Assembly (NCBI GenBank): GCA_963666945.2
Contig: CAXXRT010000045.1
Location: 1-64,000 of the forward strand
DNA from: G963666945 sp963666945
GTDB taxonomy: Bacteria; Bacteroidota; Bacteroidia; Bacteroidales; Marinifilaceae
Direction of reading: 5' to 3'
Length of the DNA: 64,000 bases
Position numbers and translations under genes: made by a program. Below the pieces are notes generated by a model. The model ran no database searches, was not told the origin of the DNA, and saw nothing but the letters and a program-made list of their open reading frames with translations. Below, in pieces: positions 45,989 through 57,332 of the stretch. The number at the start of each line of letters is the position of its first letter. The first letter of the stretch is position 1.

Positions 45989-47161
45989 ATGAAAGACAAT
46001 TTTTCACATATTAAATGGGAATTTATTTCAAGATTATGGAATAATAGGCTTTCTGAGGAAGAGAGAAATGAATTTCCTGATGAACAAATAAAATCATCCT
46101 TTCAAGATTATTTTAAGATACGAAGAGCTTCATCATCTTATTTGTTTTCAAATGAGATAGATATAGATAGGGTTTGGGTAAAAGTTAACAAAAGAACTAT
46201 AAAAAATAACGAAATACCCGTATGGAAATACTTGCTTAGATATGCAGCTGTTGTTTTTCCTTTATTAATTTGCGCAACTTTTGTATTATATTTTCACCCA
46301 CAAAATGATACAGTTGTAAAAAATCAAAAGGTTACTATAAGCCCCGGCTGTAAGAGGGCTGAATTGGTATTGGCAACGGGAGAGAAAATAGTTATTGGTC
46401 AAGAATACAAGTCTTTTGAGATGAATCAGCCAGGAGCTAAAGTATATGGAGACAGCATTAGCGGTAAGTTGAAATATGAGATGACTACTTTAGACCTTGA
46501 TGAAAAAGTCCAGTACAATACCCTAAAAGTACCTAAAGGTGGAGAATTTTATCTGGAATTAGCCGATGGTTCGAAAGTTTGGCTGAATTCTGAATCGGTT
46601 TTAAAGTATCCTGTGAATTTTGTTGGTGATAGAAGAGATGTTTATCTGGAAGGAGAAGCTTATTTTAATGTTGCACACGATAAATCAAAACCATTCTATG
46701 TGCATGCTAATAATATAAATATAAAAGTTCTTGGAACTATATTTAATGTGTGTTCATATCCTGAAGAGGATAGTATGAGGACTACCTTAGTCGACGGCTC
46801 AGTACAGGTGAGTAATGGAGAGGCTGATAAAGTAATTCTTAAACCTTCATTTCAGTATACTATGAATAAAAAGACCGGAGTGAGAGAGGTTAAAGAGGTA
46901 GATACGGAATTGTTTACATCGTGGACAGACGGTAAATTTTATTTTAAAGGTTTTACGTTTGAAGATGTTGTAAGAAAACTGGAACGGTGGTACGATTTTG
47001 AGATGTTTTATTTGAATGAGGAAGTAAAACAGATGAAATTTAGGGGGGTAATAAACAAACACGAGCCAATAGAGCAAATGCTTAGGAAATTAGAGAAAAC
47101 AACAGATATAAAATTTAGAATAAAAGGAAAGAGTATTATAGTAGAAAAAGTGCATAAATAA
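45989..47161 (+). CDS. FecR-family anti-sigma factor
   Basis: A 390-residue inner-membrane signal carrier. A cytosolic N-terminal sigma-binding part is followed by a transmembrane helix (residues 83-102) and a periplasmic FecR domain with VPKGGEFYLELADGSKVWLN and GEAYFNVAHDKSKPFYV. A C-terminal DUF4974 domain (FEDVVRKLERWYDFEMFY) should touch the STN domain of the SusC protein. It is between its sigma factor and SusC, the standard layout. Confidence 0.93.
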   Translation: MKDNFSHIKWEFISRLWNNRLSEEERNEFPDEQIKSSFQDYFKIRRASSSYLFSNEIDIDRVWVKVNKRTIKNNEIPVWKYLLRYAAVVFPLLICATFVLYFHPQNDTVVKNQKVTISPGCKRAELVLATGEKIVIGQEYKSFEMNQPGAKVYGDSISGKLKYEMTTLDLDEKVQYNTLKVPKGGEFYLELADGSKVWLNSESVLKYPVNFVGDRRDVYLEGEAYFNVAHDKSKPFYVHANNINIKVLGTIFNVCSYPEEDSMRTTLVDGSVQVSNGEADKVILKPSFQYTMNKKTGVREVKEVDTELFTSWTDGKFYFKGFTFEDVVRKLERWYDFEMFYLNEEVKQMKFRGVINKHEPIEQMLRKLEKTTDIKFRIKGKSIIVEKVHK

Positions 47162-47165
47162 AAAA

Positions 47166-47196
47166 GGAAATGAGAGTTTGGCGGCTTCTCATTTCC
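47166..47196 (+). terminator. hairpin between FecR and SusC
   Basis: GGAAATGAGA / TCTCATTTCC, a 10-bp perfect stem with an 11-base loop, starting four bases after the fecR stop. No T run follows, so it may act as a partial terminator, processing or stability element. Confidence 0.6.
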
Positions 47197-47271
47197 AATT
47201 AAATAACTTCTTAAACCAATTAGGTTATAATAGTAGGTTTAAGAACATTATAAATATGTAATTACAAATGT

Positions 47272-50200
47272 ATGAAAAAAAACTATTTCATTAAAATGTT
47301 TTGTCCTTGGGACAGGATTAGGAAAGGTCTAATTATTATGAAATTAATTAGTTTGTTTCTGTTGATTGGAGTATTTCAGGTAAGTGCCCAAAGTTTATTC
47401 TCAGAACGGAATGGTTCGTTTTCAGAGTAATAAACTAACAGTAGAAAAAGTATTTGATAATATTTCATCACAATTAGGTTACGATATCTTTTATAGCGAA
47501 GATAAATTAAACGTGACTAGGGAAGTTGAGTTTACTAAATCAGAACTTGAGGTTAAAGAAGTACTAGAAACTGTTCTTGATAATAATTTTAGTTTTCAGT
47601 TTATTGAAAAAACTATAATTATTATCCCAAAGTCTATAGAAAAGGCTAACTCTTCTGAACAAAAAGGAATAACAGTAAAAGGAGTAGTTAAGGATAACCA
47701 AGGTAATCCATTGCCTGGGGTAACTGTTATGATAAAAGGAACGAGTATCGGTGTAGCAACAGATATAGAAGGAAAATTTGAATTAAGTATTCCTAAATTT
47801 GGCGAAACGCTTGTGTTCTCTTTTGTTGGAATGAAGAATCAGGAGGTAAATATTGCAAAGCAAAAAGAGTATATTGTAATACTGGAAAGCGATGCACAAG
47901 AGATGGAGGAGGTTGTTGTAACAGGTATGTTCCAAAGAAAAGCTAGTAGTTTTACCGGTTCTGCTGTTACATTGGATAAGGAAGAGTTACTAAAGGTAAG
48001 TAATCAAAACTTATTTCAGTCGCTTAAAAGTATGGATCCTTCTTTAATGATATTTGATAATTTGGAGTTTGGTTCTGATCCAAATAAAATGCCTAATATG
48101 CAACTAAGAGGTACATCAACTTTTCCTGGAGGAGAAGATGGTTTCGATTTTAAAGGTAACTATAGGGATAATCCTAATATGCCACTTTTTGTATTAGATG
48201 GTTTTGAATGCAGTGTTGAAAAAATATTCGATCTTGATATGAACAGGGTTGCTTCTGTTACTATTCTAAAAGATGCTGCAGCTAAAGCTATGTGGGGATC
48301 TAAAGCTGCAAATGGGGTTGTTGTTGTTGAAACCAAAAAAGATGGAACAGGTGATTTACGTATAACTTATTCAAATAGTTTTGATGTCAGCATGCCTGAT
48401 CTAACTTCTTATAATCTTTGTAATGCTAAAGAAAAGCTTGAACTTGAAAAGAGTGCTGGTTTATATGATTATGACTATTTGCAAGGGATATTAGATCAGA
48501 CGTATTATGATAGACTTGGTGTTGTATTGTCTGGAGTTGATACTGATTGGATGTCGAAGCCTCTTAGAGTAGGGTTGGGGCAAAAGCATTCTATAGCTAT
48601 TGAAGCGGGTGACGATAAGTTGAGACTTAATGCTGATGTTGCCTATAACAAAACTACTGGAGTAATGAAAGGATCTGAAAGGAGTACCATTTCCGGTTCA
48701 ATAAATCTAGGGTATAGATATAAAAAATTAAGATTTCAGAATTCATTGTCTATTACAGTGAACAATAGTGCCGATTCTCCTTATGGTAGTTTTAGGGATT
48801 ATTCAGAATTAAACCCTTATTGGTCTCCTGTTGACGAAGATGGTAGGATTGTAACGAATGTTGAGATGGGCTACAGTCCTCATAAACTATTGCATGAGTA
48901 TAGACAAAAGGATTATCCCTTTAGATACAATCCATTGTATAATGCTCAATTAGAAACAAAATTTACCAATCAATATACGGAGATAACCAATAATTTTTCG
49001 ACAAGGTACGATTTCTTTCCGGGCTTACATGCTAAAGTCAAACTTGGTATAACTAAAAAGGAAAATAGTGCTGATGAATTTTATCCTGCAAATCATTTAA
49101 AATTCATTAATTATCAGGGGGAAGACTTTTTTAGAAGAGGTTCTTACCAGAAGGATGAAGGTTTTAGCAATATGTTGAATTCCGATTTTAGTCTTAACCT
49201 TTCAAAGCAAATTGGTGAAAAACACTATGTTTTTGGATTTTTATCTTACAATATATCAGAAAGAACTTACGAGGAAGTTCGCTATATTGCAGAGGGTTTT
49301 CCTTCGGATAGAATGAATAATATTATATTTGCTAAACAATATCTAAAAGATACTAAACCAACAGGAAGGGAATCAACTTCTAGGGAAATGGGATTCAATT
49401 CATCTTTTAACTATACCTATGATGATAGATTTCTTTTCGATGCTACATTAAGAACAAGTGCATCTAGTGAGTTTGGCGAAAATCAACGATGGGGAACATT
49501 CTGGAGTGCCGGTATGGGTTGGAACCTTCACAACGAAAGAGTATTTAAAGGGGGAGATGTAATAAAAAGATTCAAATTACGTGCTTCTTTAGGATCTACT
49601 GGTTCCCAAGGTAACGATCCATTTGCATCTATTGCTAGTTATCTATTTATAATGGATAAAACATATACAGGATTTTTAGGTTCTTACTTAAGAGGAATGG
49701 AGAATAAAGATCTGAAATGGCAAAAGAAAATGGATTATAATATAGGGTTCGATTTGAATATTAACAGAAAACTTGATTTAAGATTTGACTATTATGTATC
49801 TAATACAGAAAATACTCTAATTGATTATACAATTCCTCCTTCGACAGGATTCTCTTCAGTAAAGATGAATGTAGGAAAAGTAGAGAATACAGGTATCGAG
49901 GGGTATTTAAGATGGACTCTTTATTCTGTTCCTAAGGATAGGACATATATGAATTTTTCGTTGAATGCTGCTCATAATAAAAATAAGATAGTTGAGATAT
50001 CTGATGCTTTAAGACATTATAATGAAAGACAGAATAGTATTTCAAATAATTCAAATAAACCCGTAATAAAGTTCTTCGATAATATGTCGATGAATGCAAT
50101 ATGGGCCGTAAGATCTCTAGGTATTGATCCTGCTACAGGTAAAGAAATATATTTGGATAAAGATGGGAAGCAGACATATATTTATAATGCAAAAGATCAA

Positions 50201-50698
50201 GTAGTATGTGGAGACGAAATGCCTGATGTACAGGGTAATTTTAGTTTAAGCCTTGAGCACAAAGGTCTTGCATTGGATGTTACTTTCAGATATCAGATTG
50301 GTGCTGAAATGTATAACCACACATTGGTAGACAGGATAGAAAATGTTGATATAAGAAATAACGTTGACAAAAGGTTGATTACAGGCAGGTGGCAAAAGCC
50401 AGGCGATATAGTCCCTTTTAAGGCATTAGTTCAATATGATGCATTTTCAAGAAGTGAAGTTGAAATAACTCAGCCAACATCCAGATTTGTTCAGAAAAGA
50501 GATGAATTGAATCTTGCATCTGTTAGATGTTCGTACGATTTTTATAGAAGTGATTTTATAAAAAAGATGAAGATTGAGAGATTTAGAATTTCTGCTTATA
50601 TGAATGATATATTTACATTATCTACAATAAAAACAGAAAGAGGAACCAGCTATCCTTTTGCAAGAAGTTTGAATTTTTCTATTCAGGCTACATTTTAA
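47272..50698 (+). CDS. susC: SusC/RagA TonB-linked outer-membrane protein, frameshift in signal region
   Basis: About 1140 residues. From ATG 47272 the signal peptide (MKLISLFLLIGVFQVSAQ) runs out of frame. Removing one A from the AAA at 47390-47392 joins it to VYSQNGMVRFQ and the main frame, which is open from 47384 to 50698. Domains: STN (to about residue 110), a carboxypeptidase-regulatory-like domain (VKGVVKDNQGNPLPGVTVMI), a plug (LFVLDGFECSVEKIFDLDMN), and a 22-strand-type barrel ending SLNFSIQATF. It imports a large ligand with the SusD partner that follows. A start at GTG 47384 would lack a signal peptide. Confidence 0.9.
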
Positions 50699-50739
50699 AG
50701 AGATGAAAAATAGTTTATTTTTTAATAAAATAATATAGC

Positions 50740-52257
50740 ATGAAAACAATTGTAAAATCATTACTAATAATATTCACATTTTTAATAATGTGCTCTTGTG
50801 AGAATTGGTTGGAGGTAAATCCTAAGTCCCAGGTAAAATCTAGTGTTTTATTTGAAACTGAGCAGGGCTACAAAGATGCTTTAATAGGATCATATTTAAA
50901 GATGACAGATGGGGGGCTGTATGGGAAAGAATTGACTCTTGGTTATTTAGATGTTCTCGCACAACAGTATCAGATGCCTACAGGTAATCCTTATAATAAT
51001 GATGCTAAATATGAATATGATAAGAATAAAAACAAAATAGGAACTATATGGTCTAAGACATATAATATTATAGCAAATATTAATAATATTCTTCTAAATA
51101 TCGAAGAAGGAGGTGATGTAATGCATCCAAATGTAAAGAATATTATTAAAGGAGAATGTTTAGGACTTAGAGCTTATCTTCATTTCGACTTATTGAGATT
51201 ATTCACATGGGGAAATCTTGCTAATGATAAATCTTCTATGAGTAAAATGGCAATTCCATATTTAGAAAAATACGATAAGAATATCCCTGAGCAGAGAACT
51301 GTGGAAGAAGTTTTAGATTTAATAAAAAATGATCTTAAAGAAGCAGCAGAGCTGCTTAATAAATTTGGAACTTATGGAGTAAAACCTAAACCTGTAGATT
51401 TTGAACTTCCCGACCAAAGTAAATTCTTTGATTCAGAACAAAGATCAAAGCGTTTTAATTATTTTGCAGTTAGAGCTACACAAGCAAGGATAGCTTTATG
51501 GGAAGGTGATTATTCAATAGGTAAAGGGATATGTGAAGAGATTATCAAAGAAAAAGGAAACAAATTTGCATGGATAACTAGTGGCAATATAAATGTAGAT
51601 CCAGAGGAAAAGGATTATACTTTTTCATCAGAGCATATTTTTGCTTTGGATATTGCAAAGCATTATGAGAAATACGTTGAAAAGCATATAGATCCGGATT
51701 ATTACAATACACCAATATCAGTTCAACAAAATAATGATCTTTTTTATTTGACTAAGGAAAAGGCTGAAAGTCTTTTTGAGGTTGGTGATAGCTATGGATC
51801 GATAGGAGACTCTGACTACCGATATACTGAGGTTTTAGACAGGGGAAGTGAGAAGAATTTTATATTGAAGTTTCACTTTGAAGAAGGTAGTAAGTTCTAT
51901 AATAATGTTCCACTAATTAAAATCTCTGAAATATATCTAATTGCAGCTGAGTGTGCCTTGAAAGCAGAAAACGCTGATAAGGGAAGTGCTATTGATTATT
52001 TAAATACTTTAAGGAGAAACAGGAATATTGTTGTTGAATTAGAAGAAGAACTAAGCATTGATGATGTTGATAAAGAGATTTTCAAAGAATACAGAAAAGA
52101 GTTTTTAATGGAGGGAGTTCTTTTTTATTACTATAAAAGAACAGATAAGAAAGTTATTCCTAATACAAATACAGTAATGGGTGATGAGCAATATGTTTTC
52201 CCATTACCAGATATAGAGGTTGATTTAGGTAGAGATAATAATGTTAATGATAAATAA
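50740..52257 (+). CDS. susD: SusD/RagB-family surface lipoprotein
   Basis: A 505-residue lipoprotein (signal ending IMCSC) that caps the SusC channel and binds ligand at the cell surface. The N-terminal TPR-like half (SSVLFETEQGYKDALIGSYL, WSKTYNIIANINNILLNIE and RAYLHFDLLRLFTWGN) and the C-terminal IYLIAAECALKAENADKGSA segment are characteristic. It follows SusC by 41 bases. Nothing in the sequence tells whether the ligand is a glycan or something else. Confidence 0.95.
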   Translation: MKTIVKSLLIIFTFLIMCSCENWLEVNPKSQVKSSVLFETEQGYKDALIGSYLKMTDGGLYGKELTLGYLDVLAQQYQMPTGNPYNNDAKYEYDKNKNKIGTIWSKTYNIIANINNILLNIEEGGDVMHPNVKNIIKGECLGLRAYLHFDLLRLFTWGNLANDKSSMSKMAIPYLEKYDKNIPEQRTVEEVLDLIKNDLKEAAELLNKFGTYGVKPKPVDFELPDQSKFFDSEQRSKRFNYFAVRATQARIALWEGDYSIGKGICEEIIKEKGNKFAWITSGNINVDPEEKDYTFSSEHIFALDIAKHYEKYVEKHIDPDYYNTPISVQQNNDLFYLTKEKAESLFEVGDSYGSIGDSDYRYTEVLDRGSEKNFILKFHFEEGSKFYNNVPLIKISEIYLIAAECALKAENADKGSAIDYLNTLRRNRNIVVELEEELSIDDVDKEIFKEYRKEFLMEGVLFYYYKRTDKKVIPNTNTVMGDEQYVFPLPDIEVDLGRDNNVNDK

Positions 52258-52259
52258 GA

Positions 52260-53018
52260 ATGTTAGGTATGAAATATATGGCAAAAATTAAATTTACTTT
52301 GATTTCGATATGCCTTTTGCTCGTAATTGTATCGTGTCAAAAGGATGAAATCATTATATATAAACAGTTATCGGGAGTGTCTTTCTTTTCTAATAGTTCA
52401 AAGGCGAATTATACATATTCTTTTGTTGAGAATCCTGGAAAATCTATGGATACTATTAACGTTCCTGTAATTATTAGTGGAAGTGCATTTGATGTTGACA
52501 GAGAGGTGATAGCAGTGGCAATCACAGATTCTGTTACAACTGCAAATGTTGAACATTATGAGATACTGAAAGGGAATGTTCCTGCTGGAGAAATACAAGG
52601 ATTAATTCCCGTAATATTAAAAAAAGCGGCACATCACGATACAATAATCGATACATTGAGAATAAAGATTAATTCTAATATTGATTTTCCTTTGACTGAA
52701 CTGGGCATAACTTATTGTGATATTGAATTTACTTCTAAAATAATTCAGCCTGCAAATTGGTGGATATTGAAATACTACTTTGGTCCGTTTTCTACACGTT
52801 GGTGGAAATTTATTATGGAAGTTACTGGCAGAACGAGTTTACCATATAATGGATATAATAATGTTTCAGAGGAATGGCCAATGACTTATACTGAAATAGG
52901 AGCATATAAGCAAATAGTAAAAGCAGCATTAATTAAATACAATAAAGAACATCAAAGTGAACCTCTAAAACACGATGATGGGGAAAATGAAGGTGCTGTT
53001 GTAGAAATGCCTAGTTAA
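52260..53018 (+). CDS. DUF4843 lipoprotein
   Basis: A 252-residue lipoprotein (signal ending LLLVIVSCQK) of the DUF4843 family, which is found almost only behind SusC/SusD pairs. Three Met codons (residues 1, 4 and 7) could start translation. Typical features are the VSFFSNSSKANYTYSF start, a beta-sandwich with VPVIISGSAFDVDREV and the WWILKYYFGPFSTRWWKF aromatic patch. It starts two bases after the SusD stop and is probably a surface accessory to the transporter. Confidence 0.85.
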   Translation: MLGMKYMAKIKFTLISICLLLVIVSCQKDEIIIYKQLSGVSFFSNSSKANYTYSFVENPGKSMDTINVPVIISGSAFDVDREVIAVAITDSVTTANVEHYEILKGNVPAGEIQGLIPVILKKAAHHDTIIDTLRIKINSNIDFPLTELGITYCDIEFTSKIIQPANWWILKYYFGPFSTRWWKFIMEVTGRTSLPYNGYNNVSEEWPMTYTEIGAYKQIVKAALIKYNKEHQSEPLKHDDGENEGAVVEMPS

Positions 53019-53037
53019 GTATAAAAAATAAATAATT

Positions 53038-54621
53038 ATGAGAAATAAGAAATATATAGCTATACTATTTGTTGCAATAGTAAGCATTCTTTCATCATGC
53101 TTTAAAGATGATTCCGTTACTGATTTTAAATTAATTAATCCTATAGTAATTGATGTTTCTGGTACGCCAAGAGATTATGCAGTTCTCCAAGGAGATACGT
53201 TAAGAATTAGCCCTTTAGTTTACAGGAAAGGATTGGATGAATCTAAGTTGTTTTATGAATGGAGATTAACCGGTAATGACTATGATTTAGTAATAGGTAA
53301 AGGAATGATTCTAGATACTGTAATTAATGTTTTGCCAAGTACTAATGAATATGCCATAGTATTTACTGTAACGGATAGTACAACTCTTATTAAAGAAAAA
53401 TATGAGTTTACGCTAATGGTAATTACGCCAATTGGTAGTGGTTTGATTGTCGCGGATTCAAAAGATGGGATTAATTCTGATCTTAACCTTATTATGGGTA
53501 AGGCATTTTATTTTTATGTACCAGAGGATACTATCTTAAGAAACTTATACAGTAAAAATAATGGAGGGAATAAAATTCCGGGTATTGTAACAGGAGTATC
53601 ATGTGTTTCAACATATAAAGGTAGTTCTATTACATATATTACTGATAAATCTATTGGAAGAATAGATCCATTATCATATGGGGCTTTAAATGGACAATCT
53701 AATAAAAATTTATTTATGGTTGCGCCTTCTGATGAAGAATTTAAACCTCAGATATTAGATAAGAATTATGACAAGGATGTATTGATATGTAATGGTTTAA
53801 TGTATGAAAGAAAAGTGGAAGACGGTAATATAAAATTCTCTGGATCTATTTTTCCGATAGATTATTCAGATTATAAAATTGCTAAATACTATAATCAAGG
53901 TTGGGGTGATTATGGAAAACCTGCAGGATTTCTTTTTGATGATTTGAAAAAAAGGTTTATAGGATTTAATTCAGATTATTATAATAACAGTTTCCTTGTA
54001 TTCAACAATACTTCAGATGAGAATGTTTTTGATATAAATAATGTAGGTAATAAAACATGTTTATATATGGGGCCTGCAACGAATGGTATTGTTTATGCAG
54101 TAATGAAGGATAATGATAATCATTCTGTGTATAAATTGAATATGAATTCAGAAGGGAAAGGTGATGATCCGTTGATTACTAAAGGTATAAATAATTTATC
54201 TTCTTGTTCAGATATTGATAATGCTAAATTCTTTGCTTCAAATCAAAGAGAAGATGTATTATATTATGCAACAGATAATTCTGTCTATGCAACTTCTTCT
54301 TTAGAAGCTAATGATAATCCTACATCAAAATTACGTTATTCAACTAATCCAGGTGAAAAAATAACATCAATGCAGGTCTGGACAGAATGGGGAGGTAAGG
54401 TAAAATATCCAAACCCAGAAGAAGGGGGAGAAGATCTTCTCTCTTGGGCTCATTACAGAACAGTAGTTCTTACAACTTATAATGAGACAACAGGAGAAGG
54501 CAAAGTTATTAGTATCTATATTAAGACTCTAAATATAGGTGGATTGGAAACTAATAGAAAATATCATGTTGAATATGGTGGGTTTGGAAGAATATCTGCT
54601 ATAGGAGCTCAAATATTATAG
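53038..54621 (+). CDS. PKD-like family lipoprotein
   Basis: A 527-residue lipoprotein (signal ending SILSSCFKD). The N-terminal 120 residues form an Ig/PKD-like fold: a PIVIDVSGTPRDYAVLQGDT start, then LSPLVYRKGLDESKL-like strands and YEFTLMVITPIG. The rest reads like a beta-propeller-type ligand-binding part (GLIVADSKDGINSDLNLIMG). This family accompanies DUF4843 in SusC/SusD loci and is thought to sit on the cell surface. It follows DUF4843 by 19 bases on the same operon. Confidence 0.8.
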   Translation: MRNKKYIAILFVAIVSILSSCFKDDSVTDFKLINPIVIDVSGTPRDYAVLQGDTLRISPLVYRKGLDESKLFYEWRLTGNDYDLVIGKGMILDTVINVLPSTNEYAIVFTVTDSTTLIKEKYEFTLMVITPIGSGLIVADSKDGINSDLNLIMGKAFYFYVPEDTILRNLYSKNNGGNKIPGIVTGVSCVSTYKGSSITYITDKSIGRIDPLSYGALNGQSNKNLFMVAPSDEEFKPQILDKNYDKDVLICNGLMYERKVEDGNIKFSGSIFPIDYSDYKIAKYYNQGWGDYGKPAGFLFDDLKKRFIGFNSDYYNNSFLVFNNTSDENVFDINNVGNKTCLYMGPATNGIVYAVMKDNDNHSVYKLNMNSEGKGDDPLITKGINNLSSCSDIDNAKFFASNQREDVLYYATDNSVYATSSLEANDNPTSKLRYSTNPGEKITSMQVWTEWGGKVKYPNPEEGGEDLLSWAHYRTVVLTTYNETTGEGKVISIYIKTLNIGGLETNRKYHVEYGGFGRISAIGAQIL

Positions 54622-54624
54622 TAA

Positions 54625-55618
54625 GTGATTTGTAAAATAATGAATATGAGAATTAATATATACATATGTTTAATTGCAGTGATTGCAATATTTAGCTCTT
54701 GTACAAAGGAAGCAGAGTATAAGGCTAAGAAGGAATATGAAGTTTCAAATAATAAGTTTAGGGTTAAACAAATAAAAGGGCATAATGAAAATTGGGGAGA
54801 CTATACTCTAAAAGTTAATTACGAGAATAATAAACTGATTGAGTCTTATGTTGTTAATGCAGAACAGGATACTGTTGGTGGTATAGAAGCAGCCTACAAT
54901 GATTATAATGTTGATATATATGTAGCTGACAATGTTATCAAAATACACCCTGATTCTGTACTGAATTACCATAATGATAGTATTCCTATGTCTTTTGTAA
55001 CAACGTATAAAGTTAAAGCAATAGTTCGTAAAGGATTAGTTGAGAAAGAAAGCTTTACTGAATATGTGCCTTATACTCAAGAAGAAATACAGGAAGAATT
55101 AAATAATACTGGTAAGTATTTTGTATTATAGCAAAATAGATAAAGTATCAGAATATATTTATGAATATATTGAAAATACTGCAGATGTTATAAAATTCAG
55201 ATCTATTGGGGATTATGAGGAAAAACAACCTAATGGTTTGAATGTACTGGAATATAAAGGTGAATATATTGTTAGAAGTAATTATTATGAGTACGGGAAT
55301 ACGGATTGGGGAACCTGTTAGATATATCGATTTTAATATTACTCTGGTGATAAATTAGTTTCTGTAATAGGGTACGAAAATGAAACTAAGTATTTTGAAA
55401 AGAAGTTTCAATATTCTGGTAATGAAACTACTGTTACAACAATAGAAGGAGAGAAAGAAACTGTAGTTAAATATACTATAGATTCAAATGGATATGTTAC
55501 AAAAATCAACTATGGTGATGGCAACTTTGAGGAAATTATTTACGAAGAAGGTCATGGTAATTTTAGTTTATTAACATCTCCTTCTAAAAGAATAATGGGT
55601 GAACCATTTATTAAATAA
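54625..55618 (+). pseudogene. hypothetical lipoprotein of the SusCD operon, frameshifted
   Basis: About 330 codons when joined. A lipoprotein signal (AVIAIFSSCTKEA) starts at 54625 or the Met at 54646. The first frame ends at 55131, the next at 55321, and the last runs to 55618 (KLVSVIGYENETKYFEKKFQ, DSNGYVTKINYGDGNFEE). The YxxxGxVTxI pattern recalls DUF4595 or RHS-like repeat lipoproteins. It follows the PKD-like gene by three bases. The two shifts are single-base; each leaves protein-like sequence on both sides. Confidence 0.65.
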
Positions 55619-55642
55619 CCCTAATCATTTAAGTCTGTTTGA

Positions 55643-55676
55643 GGAGAGAGCAATATTGATTGCTCTCTCCTTTTTT
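55643..55676 (+). terminator. terminator of the SusC/SusD operon
   Basis: GGAGAGAGCAAT / ATTGCTCTCTCC stem with a 4-base loop and six T; 24 bases past the last lipoprotein stop. Confidence 0.93.
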
Positions 55677-55795
55677 CAAAAACGATGTAATAAATGTATA
55701 TACATGTGTGATTTTGAAAAATAGATGTTAAAATTTATAAGCTTAGAAAGTAAAATATTTTGTAGGCTTCATATTAAACAGAAATATATTAAAAA

Positions 55796-57155
55796 ATGAA
55801 AATTAGTTTGACTTACTTTGTTTTAAGTGCATTATTGTTTGTCGTATATAGTTGCTCTTCCAATAAAACTGCAACAATTAAAGGAAATATAAATAATTAC
55901 GAACAGGATGTGTTATATATGGAAAATTACACATCGGCTAATGCTCTTTTTAAAGAGGAAATACATGAGATAAAACTAAAAGGGAAAAAAGAATTCGATT
56001 ATACCTTCAACATTGATAAACCGGCTTATTATAAAATAGGTCGTACATATTTATATCTATCTCCTGGAGATAATATTACAATGACTATTGATACAAGATC
56101 AAGGGTAAACGGTATTTTTGAAGGTAAAGGTGCTGAAGCAAATTGTTATCTTACGAATTTGCCATATCCTAAAGGAGGATCCTTCTGGGGACATCCATTA
56201 ATGAGGACTGGTGGGGTTTAATTATAAGGAGCTTCCTGATAAGTTTAATAGTATTAAGGAAGAGATGATGGGTAAGTTGAATGCCTTGAAAAATGTCTCC
56301 GAGAATTTTATTAAGTTTGAAAAGGCAAGACTGAATTTTGAATATGCAAATAGTTTAAGGAATGTTTTCTATCTATATTATGCAAAAGTTGCGAGAAGAG
56401 AAATGACAGAGGAAGAAATGAGTAATAAAATGAAAGAGGCTCTTGATTACTTTGTACCTTTTATAAAAGAAGGCCTTTCTGACTTTAATAGTACAGATTA
56501 TCTACAATTTGAGGTATTTCATTCTTTATTATATGATTTGAAAAGAGATGAATATAGAAATAAACACCAATTACCTGAGCTTTGTGATGAACTGCAAGAA
56601 TATCTGTTAGCTTTAAATATTTTAGATGCATTGGGTAATCATAAGGTTTCAAAAGAGTTATTAAAGGATTGTTCTCAAAAGATAAAAAATATAGATTATA
56701 TAGCAGCAATTGAAAATATTAAAAATAAGTACGATGTCCTTAGTGAAGGATCTCCGGCTATAGACTTGACTTTTACTAATATTAAGGGTGACAGTATCAG
56801 ATTGAGTGATTACGCTGGAAGTGTTATTGTTGTTGATATTTGGGCAACTTGGTGCGGTCCATGTATGAATGAAAAGCCATTTTTTGAAGAATTGGCACAA
56901 AAGTATAAGGCTGATAATGTAACATTTCTGACTGTTTCTATTGATACAAAAAAAACTTGGGAGGCATATTTTAAAAACCATCATGTAGGCGAAAATCAAT
57001 TGCATATTTACAGAGACGATTTGTCTGCCTATCAACTTAAAGGTATACCTCGATTTTTTGTAGTAGATAGAGATTTTAAAATAGTTGATGTTTTTGCTCC
57101 CAGACCATCTTCCGGAGAATTGGAAAAACTTATTAATAACTTATTGAAAAAATAA
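55796..57155 (+). pseudogene. TlpA-like thioredoxin-fold lipoprotein (AhpC/TSA), frameshifted
   Basis: About 452 codons when joined. A lipoprotein signal (SALLFVVYSCSSN) leads a DUF4369-like beta domain. A helical middle and a C-terminal TlpA/thioredoxin domain follow with WATWCGPCMNEKPF, both redox cysteines kept, and LKGIPRFFVVD with the cis-proline. Frame is lost at 56211-56216: deleting one G from the GGGG run joins LMRTGG to FNYKELPDKF. Such proteins accompany SusC/SusD genes in Bacteroidota and are thought to keep periplasmic or surface disulphides reduced. It has its own leader between two terminators. Confidence 0.8.
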
Positions 57156-57332
57156 TTAGATTACTAAGTTGCGAGTAAATAATGACTTAATATTGATTGG
57201 ATATATAGTAATATTTATAATTATATAATTTATTAAAATACATATTATTATATTACAGTCTTTGTTCTAATATTAGGTCATTTTTGCTTGCTACTTAAAA
57301 TTATAGATTACTATTAAATAAATAATAATCAG

